Assembly: GCA_902568875.1 (NCBI GenBank)
Contig: CACFSG010000001.1
Location: forward strand, 44,374 to 108,373
Length of the DNA: 64,000 bases
Direction of reading: 5' to 3'
From: an uncultured Pelagibacteraceae bacterium
GTDB lineage: Bacteria; Pseudomonadota; Alphaproteobacteria; Pelagibacterales; Pelagibacteraceae
Shown here: in pieces, positions 35,231 to 43,714 of the stretch
How the letters are laid out: each line of letters begins with the position of its first letter
Position numbering within the stretch: the first letter of the stretch is position 1
Notes under the pieces: model-generated
Database searches by the model: none
The model's input: only the letters and a program-made list of their open reading frames with translations
What the model was told of the DNA's origin: nothing
Program-made: the position numbers and the translations under genes

Positions 35231-36284
35231 AAATTTTTTTGAAGTTAAAAATGTTGATTTTAATGTAGGCGAAAAAACCAAAGTTAAAAATGTATCTTTT
35301 TCTATAAAGAATGAAGGCGATGTTATATGTCTTTTGGGTCCCTCAGGTATTGGAAAAACTACAATCTTAAGAACAATTGCTGGACTAGAAAAGATTGATA
35401 ATGGATCAATTGAATTAAATAATAAAATATTATCTTCAAAAACAACTAATGTAGAACCAGAAAATAGAAATATATCTCTAGCGTTCCAAGATAATAGCTT
35501 GTTTCCTCATTATACAGTTGAAAAAAATATATTGTTAGGAGCTGAGAGAAATAAGGAAAAGAAAGATAAAAAGATTGGTTTAAAAGAAATAGTTGATTTG
35601 CTTGATATTTTTCACATATTAAATAAATATCCTCATCAAATTAGTGCTGGAGAAGCTCAAAGAGCATCACTCGCAAGATCTCTAATAACTCAACCTGATC
35701 TTTTATTGTTAGATGAACCTTTATCTAATGTTGATCAAAGTTTTAAAGAAGAAATTCAGGTTAGATTAAAAAAAATACTTAATAAATTAAAGATTACCAC
35801 AATAATTGTTACACATGATTCTTATGAAGCTTTTTATCTAGGCTCAAAATGTGGAATAATCTTAAATCAAGAATTAAAACAATTTGATGATCCTTATAAA
35901 GTTTATCATTTCCCAAACTCTGTTGAGGTTGTTAATTTTTTAAATAGAGGAATATTAATTCCAGCTAAAGTAACTGGTGAAAACACATTAGAAAATTGGG
36001 ATTTAGGAACAATTGAAGGAAATTTCATGAAACCTTATCCAAAAGGTTCAAACGTACAATTATTACTTCAACCTGAAGATTTAGAACATGATGATAAAAG
36101 TAACTTAAAACTTGAGGTAGTTGATAGAAAATTTAGAGGTACAAATTTTATTTACACACTTAAAACACCCAGTAATGCATTAATTCCAGTTTTTGTACAC
36201 TCACATCACATTCATCAACATGAAGTAGATGAAAAATTTGGTATTAAAAGACCAATTCATATTGATCATATAGTTTGCTTCTAA
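35223..36284 (+). CDS. Fe(III) ABC transporter ATP-binding protein
   Basis: 353 aa. Walker A is GPSGIGKTT (residues 39-47), the Q-loop is ISLAFQDNSLFPHYTV, the signature is ISAGEAQRASLARSL (a variant of LSGGQ) and Walker B is DLLLLDEPLSNVD. The C-terminal about 110 residues form a TOBE-like domain (LLLQPEDLEHDD). It drives the upstream permease. This is the last gene of the Fur-controlled unit; azlC follows after about 20 bases. Confidence 0.94.
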   Translation: MTKNFFEVKNVDFNVGEKTKVKNVSFSIKNEGDVICLLGPSGIGKTTILRTIAGLEKIDNGSIELNNKILSSKTTNVEPENRNISLAFQDNSLFPHYTVEKNILLGAERNKEKKDKKIGLKEIVDLLDIFHILNKYPHQISAGEAQRASLARSLITQPDLLLLDEPLSNVDQSFKEEIQVRLKKILNKLKITTIIVTHDSYEAFYLGSKCGIILNQELKQFDDPYKVYHFPNSVEVVNFLNRGILIPAKVTGENTLENWDLGTIEGNFMKPYPKGSNVQLLLQPEDLEHDDKSNLKLEVVDRKFRGTNFIYTLKTPSNALIPVFVHSHHIHQHEVDEKFGIKRPIHIDHIVCF

Positions 36285-36303
36285 TAAAAAGCTTTTTAAT
36301 AAA

Positions 36304-36996
36304 ATGAATAGTAATTTTAAAATTTTTTTAAAAGGTATTATTGATGTAAGTCCATTAATGATACCAGTAGTTCCTTTTGGTTTAATATTTGGTATTTTAG
36401 CAATTGATATTGGATTCACTCCATTAGCTACCATGGGAATGTCCTTAATAATTTTTGGTGGTGCGTCTCAAATAGTTCTTTTGCAGTTATTTTCTGGCGG
36501 AGCATCTTCCTTAGTTATTATAAGCTCAGTAGGAGCAGTAAATTCAAGACATTTGCTTTACGGTGCGGTTGTTTCTGAACATGTTTCAGACCTAAAGTTA
36601 TTTTGGAAAATTATTATCTCATACTTTTTAATTGATCAGGCTTTTGCTAGATCAAATGAGTATTTCAAAAAAAGCAATGATAAGAATAAATATTTTCATT
36701 TAATTGGAGGAGGGGTTACTTGTTGGGTAATTTGGCAAACCACAACATTTTTAGGAATTATTTTAGGTTCAGCTATCCCTGAAAAACTTGGTTTAAGTTT
36801 TGCGGTACCTTTAACTTTTTTAGCTTTATTAGTTAATGATTTTAGAAAAATGATAAATGTAATTGTTATTATAATTTCAGGCTTGGTAGCTACATTGGGT
36901 TATAATTATATTCCTTATAAAGCTTATGTGATCGTAGCTGCTTTTGCAGGATTATTTACAGCGATGATTTTAACAAAAATAATAAAAAAAATATGA
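36304..36996 (+). CDS. azlC: AzlC-family branched-chain amino acid exporter subunit
   Basis: 230 aa, multi-span. DVSPLMIPVVPFGLIFGILA, FGGASQIVLLQLFSGGAS and VNSRHLLYGAVVSEHV are AzlC hallmarks. Works with AzlD to export branched-chain or related amino acids. It overlaps azlD by four bases (ATGA). It is possibly read through from the iron operon, though a separate promoter cannot be excluded. Confidence 0.92.
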   Translation: MNSNFKIFLKGIIDVSPLMIPVVPFGLIFGILAIDIGFTPLATMGMSLIIFGGASQIVLLQLFSGGASSLVIISSVGAVNSRHLLYGAVVSEHVSDLKLFWKIIISYFLIDQAFARSNEYFKKSNDKNKYFHLIGGGVTCWVIWQTTTFLGIILGSAIPEKLGLSFAVPLTFLALLVNDFRKMINVIVIIISGLVATLGYNYIPYKAYVIVAAFAGLFTAMILTKIIKKI

Positions 36997-37307
36997 GTGA
37001 TTGGGCTTTAATTATTTATTGTGGATTGATAACTTTTTTAACAAGATTTTCAATGATAGCACTTCTTAAAAAAGAGATGTTTAATGATAGAATAAGGGAA
37101 GTTTTATCCTATGTTCCATCTGCAATCTTTCCAGCAATTATATTTCCTGCTATATTCTTAGATAATAATGGATTAATACATTTAGAAAATAATCCAAAAA
37201 TTTTGGCGGCAATTATCGCTATGGGCGTTGGAATTTTTAGCAGAAATATCCTTGCGACAATTTTTTCAGGATTAGCTTCTTATTGGTTTTTAATATTTGT
37301 TGTATAA
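36993..37307 (+). CDS. azlD: AzlD-family exporter subunit
   Basis: 104 aa with about four hydrophobic helices. LITFLTRFSMIALLKKEMF, VLSYVPSAIFPAIIFPAIF and AAIIAMGVGIFSRNILATI are typical of AzlD. It is the small partner of AzlC in the inner membrane, and the overlap with azlC indicates co-translation. It is six bases before the thioredoxin-like gene. Confidence 0.9.
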   Translation: MSDWALIIYCGLITFLTRFSMIALLKKEMFNDRIREVLSYVPSAIFPAIIFPAIFLDNNGLIHLENNPKILAAIIAMGVGIFSRNILATIFSGLASYWFLIFVV

Positions 37308-37313
37308 AATTTC

Positions 37314-37682
37314 ATGAAAAAATTTTTTATATTTATTTTTTGTATATTTGTATTTAGCGCCAATGCATTAGAGAAAATAACAACTTTTAATAAAGAATTG
37401 TTTGATAAAGCACAATCAGACGGCAAGGTTGTGGTAGTAAATGCTTGGGCTAAATATTGTTCATCTTGTGCGAGTCAAATGAAAGTTTTAGATAAAGCAA
37501 AAAGTGAATTTAATAACATTGAATACTTTACATTTGAAATAACAAATAAAGAAATTTCTAGCTTACTAAACGTGCAATATCAAACTACACTTTTAATTTT
37601 TAAAAATAATAAAGAAATTTACAGAAGTATTGGTGAAACAAGTAGAGACGCAATTTACAAAGCTATAAAATCTTCAATTTAA
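37314..37682 (+). CDS. Exported thioredoxin-like protein (CSSC)
   Basis: 122 aa. A signal peptide (FFIFIFCIFVFSANA) is followed by a thioredoxin-like fold with redox motif NAWAKYCSSCASQMKVL (Cys49-Cys52), FEITNKEISSLLNVQYQTTL and a final strand. It probably handles periplasmic thiols or cytochrome maturation. The CSSC active site is unlike the classic CGPC of thioredoxin. It overlaps the convergent methyltransferase gene by four bases. Confidence 0.82.
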   Translation: MKKFFIFIFCIFVFSANALEKITTFNKELFDKAQSDGKVVVVNAWAKYCSSCASQMKVLDKAKSEFNNIEYFTFEITNKEISSLLNVQYQTTLLIFKNNKEIYRSIGETSRDAIYKAIKSSI

Positions 37683-38332
37683 ATTTTTTTGTTTACGACA
37701 AAAAATAATTTTCGTGGAAATTTACCTTCTTCAAATTTTTCAAGAGTAATATTTTTAAATCCATTTAATAAAGAACTTACTTTTTCCTCTGAAAAATAAT
37801 GAACAATAAATCCATCATTTTCATAAAGATCTTCTCCTATATGGATTCCGTTTTTAAAATCACCATCATTTGTATGACGTACGGTGTAAATATTAATACC
37901 ACCTGGTTTTAAAATTCTATGAATTTCATTATTTAATTTTTTTAAATCTTTTGTTGTCATGGCCATACAATAAAGCATATGAGAATAACAAGCCTCTATA
38001 GAATTATCTTCAAATGGAAGTTTTTTTCTTACATCAAATAATTTTGTTGAAATAAAATTTGATAGATTATTTTTTTTAATTTTTTGATTAATAACTTTAA
38101 TTCCTGAAGGACTATAGTCTAAAGCAATAGTATTAATTGAATTTTTTGCAAAAAATACAGTATCTCTACCTAGTCCTGCTCCTATCTCAATAATTTTATC
38201 TATTTTTTTTTCTTTAAATAATTTTAAAGATTTTTCTGCTGATAAACTTTGAGTTAATCCAAACATCTCAGGTTTACTTGAGAAGTTATCTTCCCAATAC
38301 TGAGATTGTTTGTCTAATTTTTTTTGATCCAA
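37679..38332 (-). CDS. Class I SAM-dependent methyltransferase
   Basis: 217 aa. SAM-binding motif I is IIEIGAGLGRDTVFFAKNSI; motif II acidic residue in TIALDYSPSGIKVINQ; EACYSHMLYCMAM and RILKPGGINIYTVRH complete the Methyltransf_11/25 pattern. The methyl acceptor is unknown. Located 2 bases after the peroxiredoxin gene on the same strand, suggesting co-transcription and perhaps a thiol- or metalloid-type acceptor (speculative). Confidence 0.83.
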   Translation of the reverse strand: MDQKKLDKQSQYWEDNFSSKPEMFGLTQSLSAEKSLKLFKEKKIDKIIEIGAGLGRDTVFFAKNSINTIALDYSPSGIKVINQKIKKNNLSNFISTKLFDVRKKLPFEDNSIEACYSHMLYCMAMTTKDLKKLNNEIHRILKPGGINIYTVRHTNDGDFKNGIHIGEDLYENDGFIVHYFSEEKVSSLLNGFKNITLEKFEEGKFPRKLFFVVNKKI

Positions 38333-38334
38333 AT

Positions 38335-38997
38335 TTATTTTGCTGGGTCTGGAACTTTACGTAAATAAGGCTTTAAAGTTTCCCAACCATCTGGATATAT
38401 TTTTTTTGCTTCTTCATCTTTAACCGCAGGAACAATAATCACATCTTCTCCTGGTTTCCAATCCGCAGGTGTTGCGATTTTATGTTTTGCTGTACGCTGC
38501 ATTGAATCGATAGCTCTCAATATTTCTTGAAAGTTACGTCCAGTTGTCATTGGATAAGTTAAAAATAAACCTATTCTTTTATCTGGCCTAATAACATATA
38601 CGGTTCTAACTGTTTGGTTATCTACAGCAGTACGTCCCATAGATGTTGTTCCAGCATCTCCTTCTAGCATGTTAAAAAGTTTTGCAACTTCTAGTTTTTC
38701 ATCTGCTACGATTGGATAATTTGGTTTTAATCCACAAACATCTTTAATATCATCTAACCATTTAATATGATCAGATACTGGGTCTACGCTTAAACCCATA
38801 ACTTTTACATTTCTTTTTTCAAATTCAGGTTTCATTTTAGCCAATGCACCAAGTTCGGTTGTACAGACAGGTGTAAAATCTTTTGGATGAGAAAATAAAA
38901 TTCCCCAGCTATCCCCAAGCCATTTATGAAAAGATAATTTTCCTTCTGAAGTTTCTGCCGTAAAATCAGGTGCTATACTATTGATTTTTAAAGTCAT
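38335..38997 (-). CDS. 1-Cys peroxiredoxin (Prx6 type)
   Basis: 220 aa. The peroxidatic site is PKDFTPVCTTELGALAKMKP with Cys45. DVCGLKPNYPIVADEKLEVA and RTVYVIRPDKRIGLFLTYPM followed by TGRNFQEILRAIDSMQ are Prx6 features, with the long C-terminal domain of that group. It reduces peroxides; sarcosine oxidase in this genome makes H2O2. First gene of a two-gene minus-strand unit. Confidence 0.93.
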   Translation of the reverse strand: MTLKINSIAPDFTAETSEGKLSFHKWLGDSWGILFSHPKDFTPVCTTELGALAKMKPEFEKRNVKVMGLSVDPVSDHIKWLDDIKDVCGLKPNYPIVADEKLEVAKLFNMLEGDAGTTSMGRTAVDNQTVRTVYVIRPDKRIGLFLTYPMTTGRNFQEILRAIDSMQRTAKHKIATPADWKPGEDVIIVPAVKDEEAKKIYPDGWETLKPYLRKVPDPAK

Positions 38998-39079
38998 TAA
39001 ATTCTCCTTTGAGTTTTTTTGAGATGATTATAATCAAGATTTAATTGCCATGCAATTTTTTATAGTTTAAATTTTAATA

Positions 39080-39772
39080 ATGGTCTTTGAACAATTATTT
39101 GATACTAAATCTTCAACTTATACGTACATTATTTCAAGTGGAAAAGGTAGAGAAGCTTTAATAATTGATCCTGTAATTGAACACACTGATAGATACATAA
39201 AAGTTTTAAAAAATTTAGAATTAAAATTAGTTAAAGTAATAGACACACACATTCATGCTGATCATATAACAGGTTTAAATGAATTAAATAAAAGAACCAA
39301 CTGCACAAGAATTATGGGAGAACAATCTAAATCAGAAGTTGTTGATATTAGATTAAAAGACAATGAAAAAATAAAAGTAGAAAATATTGAGCTTAAAGCA
39401 ATGTATACTCCAGGTCACACTGATTGTTCTTATAGTTATTTAATGAATGATAGAGTTTTTACTGGTGATACTCTTTTAATAAATGGAACTGGAAGAACAG
39501 ACTTCCAAAATGGAAGTTCTTATGATGCTTATGATTCTTTATTTAATAAATTACTTAAACTACCTGAAAAAACTTTAGTATATCCTGCTCATGATTATAA
39601 TGGAAAAAAATATTCAACTATTGAAAATGAAAAAAATAATAATCCACGCCTAAAAGTAAGTTCAAAAGAACAATATGCTGAAATTATGAATAATTTAAAT
39701 TTAGCAAATCCTAAAATGATGGATGTGGCTGTACCAGCGAATGTTAAAGGACTTACTTTAGATAGATTATAA
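39080..39772 (+). CDS. ETHE1-like metallo-beta-lactamase-fold hydrolase/persulfide dioxygenase
   Basis: 230 aa. The metal-binding residues are visible in DTHIHADHITGLNEL (His57, His59, Asp61, His62), TPGHTDCSYSYL (His113), FTGDTLLINGTGRTDFQNGS (Asp130) and VYPAHDYNGKKYST (His171). The GTGRTDFQNG segment is typical of ETHE1-type persulfide dioxygenases rather than glyoxalase II. Probable role: oxidising glutathione or other persulfides to sulfite. Divergent from the peroxiredoxin. Confidence 0.83.
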   Translation: MVFEQLFDTKSSTYTYIISSGKGREALIIDPVIEHTDRYIKVLKNLELKLVKVIDTHIHADHITGLNELNKRTNCTRIMGEQSKSEVVDIRLKDNEKIKVENIELKAMYTPGHTDCSYSYLMNDRVFTGDTLLINGTGRTDFQNGSSYDAYDSLFNKLLKLPEKTLVYPAHDYNGKKYSTIENEKNNNPRLKVSSKEQYAEIMNNLNLANPKMMDVAVPANVKGLTLDRL

Positions 39773-39871
39773 ACTGCGACAAATCATATAAACGCATAGT
39801 AGTCGTGTAATAAAATCATAACATATTATTGCTAAATTGAGCTAAATACATTTCATTAATCACTTTAAATA

Positions 39872-40246
39872 ATGAAAAAATTATTAACTTTATCTATATT
39901 TATCATTTTATCATTTTCATCTTCAAATGCTAAGATCAATGAGTCAGATAAAGAAAAATTAATCAAATGTCTTGGGCTATATGCGGCTCATAGTTTTTTA
40001 ACTCAAGATAAATTGAGCTTAGCAAAAATAGAACATTCGCTTGGAGGTAAAAAATTTTTAACAATGTACCTTTTAGAAAATGGAATGAGTGAAGATGAAG
40101 TTAACAAAAAAATGGTAGAAATCACAGATGAGATATATGGACAACCTTTTGATGAAAAAGGTTCTAAAAATTGTGATGTCTATGTTTATAATCTAATTCC
40201 TGGTTCAAAAGAGAAAATAGATGTGCTAGGATCTAATCAATATTAA
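39872..40246 (+). CDS. Exported hypothetical protein, 124 aa
   Basis: A signal peptide (LLTLSIFIILSFSSSNA) precedes a mature domain with two cysteines (KLIKCLGLYAAHSFLTQDK and SKNCDVYVYNLIPG) that could form one disulfide. No recognised family. About 100 AT-rich bases separate it from the ETHE1-like gene; I see no strong signal there. It is followed after 16 bases, with a good AAAAAGGA ribosome site, by the 96-aa gene. Confidence 0.62.
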   Translation: MKKLLTLSIFIILSFSSSNAKINESDKEKLIKCLGLYAAHSFLTQDKLSLAKIEHSLGGKKFLTMYLLENGMSEDEVNKKMVEITDEIYGQPFDEKGSKNCDVYVYNLIPGSKEKIDVLGSNQY

Positions 40247-40262
40247 CAAAAAGGAAAAAAAA

Positions 40263-40553
40263 ATGGAAAAAGAAATGTTAGTACTCGTAGATTTAAAAGA
40301 AGGAAAATTTGAAAAATTTATGGGATGGATGCAATCAGATGAAGGAATGAGTGCAAGAAAATCAGCAGCTTATCCAGAAAAAACAGTAGGAGCAGTAAAA
40401 CCAGATAAAAGTGGTGTTATGTTTAAGGTATTTGTGCATAATGAGGAAAAAATGAAAGAGCTAGTAACAGGAACACATCCACTTGGAAAACCAATTTTTG
40501 ATGAGTGTGTAAACAAAATGCATATATGGGAATTAAATAAAGTAAACCTATAA
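40263..40553 (+). CDS. Hypothetical protein, 96 aa
   Basis: A soluble protein: EMLVLVDLKEGKFEKFMGWM, SDEGMSARKSAAYPEKTV and FVHNEEKMKELVTGTHPLGK. The alternation of strands and helices suggests a dimeric ferredoxin-like (ABM/stress-responsive barrel) fold, but this is a guess from pattern only. A ribosome site AAAAAGG precedes the start. It is part of a run of small co-directional genes to 42849. Confidence 0.6.
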   Translation: MEKEMLVLVDLKEGKFEKFMGWMQSDEGMSARKSAAYPEKTVGAVKPDKSGVMFKVFVHNEEKMKELVTGTHPLGKPIFDECVNKMHIWELNKVNL

Positions 40554-40571
40554 TTAATTAAAGGCGGAACA

Positions 40572-40988
40572 ATGTTTGAGAAATTTAATGGCATAATTTA
40601 TTTTGTAGTTTTCATAATCCACTTTATAGGTTTTGCTTACTATGGATTTAGATGTGTTTTTCAAACTAAATCCTTTTTATCTCAATACGGTATGGATGAT
40701 ACTGGGGCTATCATGACCAGGTTCTTTGGTTCAATATTTATTGGATCAACAGTAATGGCTATCTATATTGGTTTCATTAGACCGAATGGATTAGAAGCAA
40801 CATGGGGATTTTTTAATCTTATATTCTTGCAAAACCTTTCAGCATTTCTAGTTGGTGTATATTCAAACAAAATTAATAAATTAGGTCATACAGATAAAAC
40901 ATCTGATGAAGGTATTTATGCCCCATTAGTTTTGACTATATTAAGTGCTGTACTGTGTTACGGTCTTGCTGACAAAATTTATATTTAA
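40572..40988 (+). CDS. Four-helix integral membrane protein, 138 aa
   Basis: Four hydrophobic segments (GIIYFVVFIIHFIGFAYYGF; FFGSIFIGSTVMAIYIGFI; FFNLIFLQNLSAFLVGVY; LVLTILSAVLCYGLADKI). The start is supported by AAAGGCGG nine to ten bases upstream. No recognised family. It lies between two small soluble genes in the same orientation, so it is probably in one transcript with them. Confidence 0.62.
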   Translation: MFEKFNGIIYFVVFIIHFIGFAYYGFRCVFQTKSFLSQYGMDDTGAIMTRFFGSIFIGSTVMAIYIGFIRPNGLEATWGFFNLIFLQNLSAFLVGVYSNKINKLGHTDKTSDEGIYAPLVLTILSAVLCYGLADKIYI

Positions 40989-41012
40989 TCATAAGGAGCA
41001 AAAGAAGTAATT

Positions 41013-41333
41013 ATGTCAATAATAGAAAAAATGACAAATATAGTAAATGAAGGTGATACTGCAGGCGCTGAACAATTAATTCACGATGATTTTAAATTCT
41101 TAATGCATTCGTCAGGAAACTCATTAACTAAAAAAAATGTAGTTGAATGGATTGGAAAAAAAGATGTTAAAAAAGACAATGTAAGAGTTCTTTTTGAAAA
41201 TGATGAAGTTGGATTCGAACATGCTACGGTAACTTTCAATGATGGTAATAAAGAAGCTGTAATGTCTTATTATAAATTTAAAGATGGAAAAGTAATTCAC
41301 CAAGAAACTGGAGCAACTAAATTACCTAGGTAA
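41013..41333 (+). CDS. SnoaL/NTF2-like small protein
   Basis: 106 aa. The pattern IVNEGDTAGAEQLIHDDFKF, SGNSLTKKNVVEWIGKKDV and MSYYKFKDGKVIHQETGATK fits the cone-shaped SnoaL/NTF2 fold (helix, D-F, K-x-E strands). Such proteins are small isomerases, hydrolases or ligand binders; no active residues are assignable. It has a strong upstream AAGGAG at 40991-40996 and lies 11 bases before the HCCA isomerase gene. Confidence 0.68.
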   Translation: MSIIEKMTNIVNEGDTAGAEQLIHDDFKFLMHSSGNSLTKKNVVEWIGKKDVKKDNVRVLFENDEVGFEHATVTFNDGNKEAVMSYYKFKDGKVIHQETGATKLPR

Positions 41334-41344
41334 AGGAATTATAA

Positions 41345-41929
41345 TTGATAGACTTTTATTTTTCTATTGGAAGTACATATACTTATCTTGCAGTTACAAG
41401 AATTTTGGATGTTGAAAAAAAACATGGAGTAAAATTCAATTGGAAGCCTTTTAGTGTAAGAGCAATTATGAAGGAAATGAATAACATTCCTTTTCCTAAA
41501 GATAAAAAAAATAAAGTTGATTATATGTGGAGAGATATTGAAAGACGTGCTGAAGGGTATGGTTTTTTTGCAAAAACTCCTGTTCCATATCCTCTAAGTG
41601 AGTTTGATCTTGCCAACAAATTAGCAATTCTAGGTATAAAAGAAGGTTGGGGCATTGATTACGTAAGATTAACTTACAAAAGATGGTTTCAAGAAGGCAA
41701 AGAACCGGCAACTGAACCTAATATTTCAGAAATTTGTACAGAACTTAAATTAGATAAGGAAAAGATAATTTTAGAAGCTAATTCAGATGAGATAGATAAA
41801 GAATATTCATCAAATACTGATAGTGCAAGAAATAATAAAATTTTTGGGAGTCCATCATTTGTTGTAAACAATGAAATATTTTGGGGCGATGACAGAATGG
41901 AAGATGCTATAGCTTGGTCTAAAAAATAA
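41345..41929 (+). CDS. 2-hydroxychromene-2-carboxylate isomerase family (DsbA/GST-kappa fold)
   Basis: 194 aa from a TTG start supported by AAAGGA seven bases upstream. The N-terminus IDFYFSIGSTYTYLAVTRIL has the S-x-Y-S/T-Y motif replacing the CxxC of DsbA, then VKFNWKPFSVRAIM, ISEICTELKLDKEKII and FGSPSFVVNNEIFWGDDRM, all HCCA-isomerase hallmarks. It likely uses glutathione to isomerise an aromatic or other cis-trans substrate. It overlaps the first SMR gene by one base. Confidence 0.88.
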   Translation: MIDFYFSIGSTYTYLAVTRILDVEKKHGVKFNWKPFSVRAIMKEMNNIPFPKDKKNKVDYMWRDIERRAEGYGFFAKTPVPYPLSEFDLANKLAILGIKEGWGIDYVRLTYKRWFQEGKEPATEPNISEICTELKLDKEKIILEANSDEIDKEYSSNTDSARNNKIFGSPSFVVNNEIFWGDDRMEDAIAWSKK

Positions 41930-42264
41930 TGGGAAATTTTACAGCATATATAATTTTAATTATTGCTGTTATTTTAGGCACTGCTGCAAATGGTTTTGCT
42001 AAAGGAGCTCAAGGTTTTACATTAATATTTCCAAGCATACTTACAGCAATTACTATTGTTGGGTGCATGTATGCACTTTCACTAGTTATGAAATCAATTC
42101 CAGTTGGAATAACTTATGCTTCATTTGCAGGACTATGTATTATTGCCACAACAATTATTGGTATTTATAAATTTAATCAAATGCCTGATTTTTATACTAT
42201 TATAGGTTTTGCTTTAATAATCTCAGGTGTATTAATTGTCAATCTTCTAGGAAAAACAAATTAA
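41929..42264 (+). CDS. SMR-family membrane protein (first copy), lacking the conserved Glu14
   Basis: 111 aa, four helices, clearly of the small multidrug resistance type: GFTLIFPSILTAITIVGCMY, SIPVGITYASFAGLCIIATT and IGFALIISGVLIVNLLG. At the position of EmrE Glu14, in the order Ala-Glu-Val-Ile-Gly-Thr, this protein reads AVILGT, so the membrane-embedded carboxylate is Val14. The aromatic Trp63 position is Phe. It may need a partner or transport by another mechanism. Paralog at 42514. Confidence 0.85.
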   Translation: MGNFTAYIILIIAVILGTAANGFAKGAQGFTLIFPSILTAITIVGCMYALSLVMKSIPVGITYASFAGLCIIATTIIGIYKFNQMPDFYTIIGFALIISGVLIVNLLGKTN

Positions 42265-42277
42265 ATATTTAATCCAA

Positions 42278-42499
42278 ATGATTAATAAAAAATATTCCAA
42301 TTTATTATTTATTTTTTTTATGGGTCTTGGTATGAGCCTTTTGATGACTTTAATAATAACTTACATAAATACAGGTTATGATGAACATTACATTGATAGA
42401 TTTTTAAAAGCTTGGTCTATTAGCTTGCCAGTCGCTCTTATTGCAACAACAATTGTAGCTCCAGTTATACAAAAATTTGTAGATAAAATAACTAAATAA
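42278..42499 (+). CDS. DUF2798 two-helix membrane protein
   Basis: 73 aa: helix 1 LLFIFFMGLGMSLLMTLIIT, then YINTGYDEHYIDRFLKAW, helix 2 SLPVALIATTIVAPVIQKFV. The two-helix pattern with the F-L-x-x-W-x-x-S-x-x-V-A linker is the DUF2798 family. Function unknown. It sits between two SMR paralogs with gaps of 13-14 bases. Confidence 0.85.
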   Translation: MINKKYSNLLFIFFMGLGMSLLMTLIITYINTGYDEHYIDRFLKAWSISLPVALIATTIVAPVIQKFVDKITK

Positions 42500-42513
42500 T
42501 CATAATCTTAAAT

Positions 42514-42849
42514 ATGACTAATTTATCTGGTTATTTTTTTTTACTTTTGGCAATAATTCTTGGAATAACCTCTAATGGATTTTTAAAATCCACCAATGGT
42601 TTTACAAATATTTCACCAACAATTTTTTGCATCATTTCAATAGTTGCTTGTATTTTTTGTTTATCAAAAGCAATGAATATAATTCCTGTAGGATTTACTT
42701 ATGCTACGTACGGAGGATTAACAATTACTGCAGTAACTTTATTTGGAGTATTTAAATATAATCAAATACCAAATTTTTATGGAGTAATTGGAATAGCTTT
42801 AATTATTATTGGTGTAATTTTACTAAATACTCTTGGTAAAACTACTTAG
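42514..42849 (+). CDS. SMR-family membrane protein (second copy), lacking the conserved Glu14
   Basis: 111 aa, the paralog of the gene at 41929. GFTNISPTIFCIISIVACIF, IIPVGFTYATYGGLTITAVT and IALIIIGVILLNTLGK show the SMR fold. The position of EmrE Glu14 reads AIILGI, so Ile14, and the Trp63 position is Tyr. Both copies share the loss, so it is not a random defect. They may form a heterodimer. Its end overlaps the convergent phosphatase gene by eight bases. Confidence 0.85.
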   Translation: MTNLSGYFFLLLAIILGITSNGFLKSTNGFTNISPTIFCIISIVACIFCLSKAMNIIPVGFTYATYGGLTITAVTLFGVFKYNQIPNFYGVIGIALIIIGVILLNTLGKTT

Positions 42850-43648
42850 AAATTGGTTTTAAAATTTTCAAAACCTTATTATGAATATTTTTATTTGCTG
42901 AAGCGATAATATTTCCTGCTTTAATTGGATCATTATTATTCCAAGTGGTAACAATTCCTCCAGCAGCTTTTATTATTGGAATTAAAGGATGAATATCCCA
43001 AATTTTATTTAGAGTTTGCAAAACAACGTCTACTTTTCCTTCTGCAAGATGAGAATAACTTAAAGCATCAGCGCAAGGGAATTGCATTAATTTTAAAATT
43101 TTAGGTATTTTTTTCTGTTGTTTGAGTGTTAAGTTTCCATGAAAAGCAGCGGACATTCTTAAATTAGAAAATGAAACTTTGTTATTAACTTTTAACTTTT
43201 TTCTTTTATTTTTTTCTACTACATAGGCACTTTTTTGAGATGTGTTAAAATAATATTTTTTTAGCACAGGGTAATTTGCAAGACCTAATACTGGTTTACC
43301 TTTATAATTTAAAGAAATTAAGTTACTCCAAGTTGGATTACCAATTATATATGATCTGGTTCCATCAATTGGATCAATTATCCAAGCGTATTCACTTTTT
43401 GTTTTTTTATATCCATATTCTTCTCCAATAACTTCATGGTTTGGAAATTTTTTCTTTATCTGATTTCTTATAAATTTTTCAAAAGCTTTATCTGAACTTG
43501 TTACAGGGTCATAACCTTTCCCCTTTATTTTATTGGATACTTTAAAAGTTTTGTTTAATTTTGAGTAATAATATTGAGTTAATTTTCTTGCTAAATTTTC
43601 AAGAAATTTTGAGTAAACCTTATAATCTTTAGATTTTAATAATGACAC
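42842..43648 (-). CDS. Inositol monophosphatase-family phosphatase (HisN/CysQ-like)
   Basis: 268 aa. Metal-binding motifs are intact: VIGEEYGYKK (motif A Glu), AWIIDPIDGTRSYIIGNPTW (DPIDGT) and NKIWDIHPLIPIIKAAGGIV (WD-x-H-P). The family dephosphorylates inositol phosphates, histidinol phosphate or 3'-phosphoadenosine phosphates. In an organism with a histidine pathway (hisI here), histidinol phosphatase is a good candidate, but the sequence alone does not settle it. Confidence 0.88.
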   Translation of the reverse strand: MSLLKSKDYKVYSKFLENLARKLTQYYYSKLNKTFKVSNKIKGKGYDPVTSSDKAFEKFIRNQIKKKFPNHEVIGEEYGYKKTKSEYAWIIDPIDGTRSYIIGNPTWSNLISLNYKGKPVLGLANYPVLKKYYFNTSQKSAYVVEKNKRKKLKVNNKVSFSNLRMSAAFHGNLTLKQQKKIPKILKLMQFPCADALSYSHLAEGKVDVVLQTLNKIWDIHPLIPIIKAAGGIVTTWNNNDPIKAGNIIASANKNIHNKVLKILKPISK

Positions 43649-43714
43649 AAGGGACTAATACTATTTAATTACTATTGATTAAAGCTAAATTTTAAATAAT
43701 CATCATTAATTGGC

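Noticed and set aside
36285-36298. Palindrome TAAAAAGCTTTTTA between the iron ATPase and azlC
   Set aside because: No loop is possible without losing most of the pairs, and simple A/T runs make such palindromes common here.
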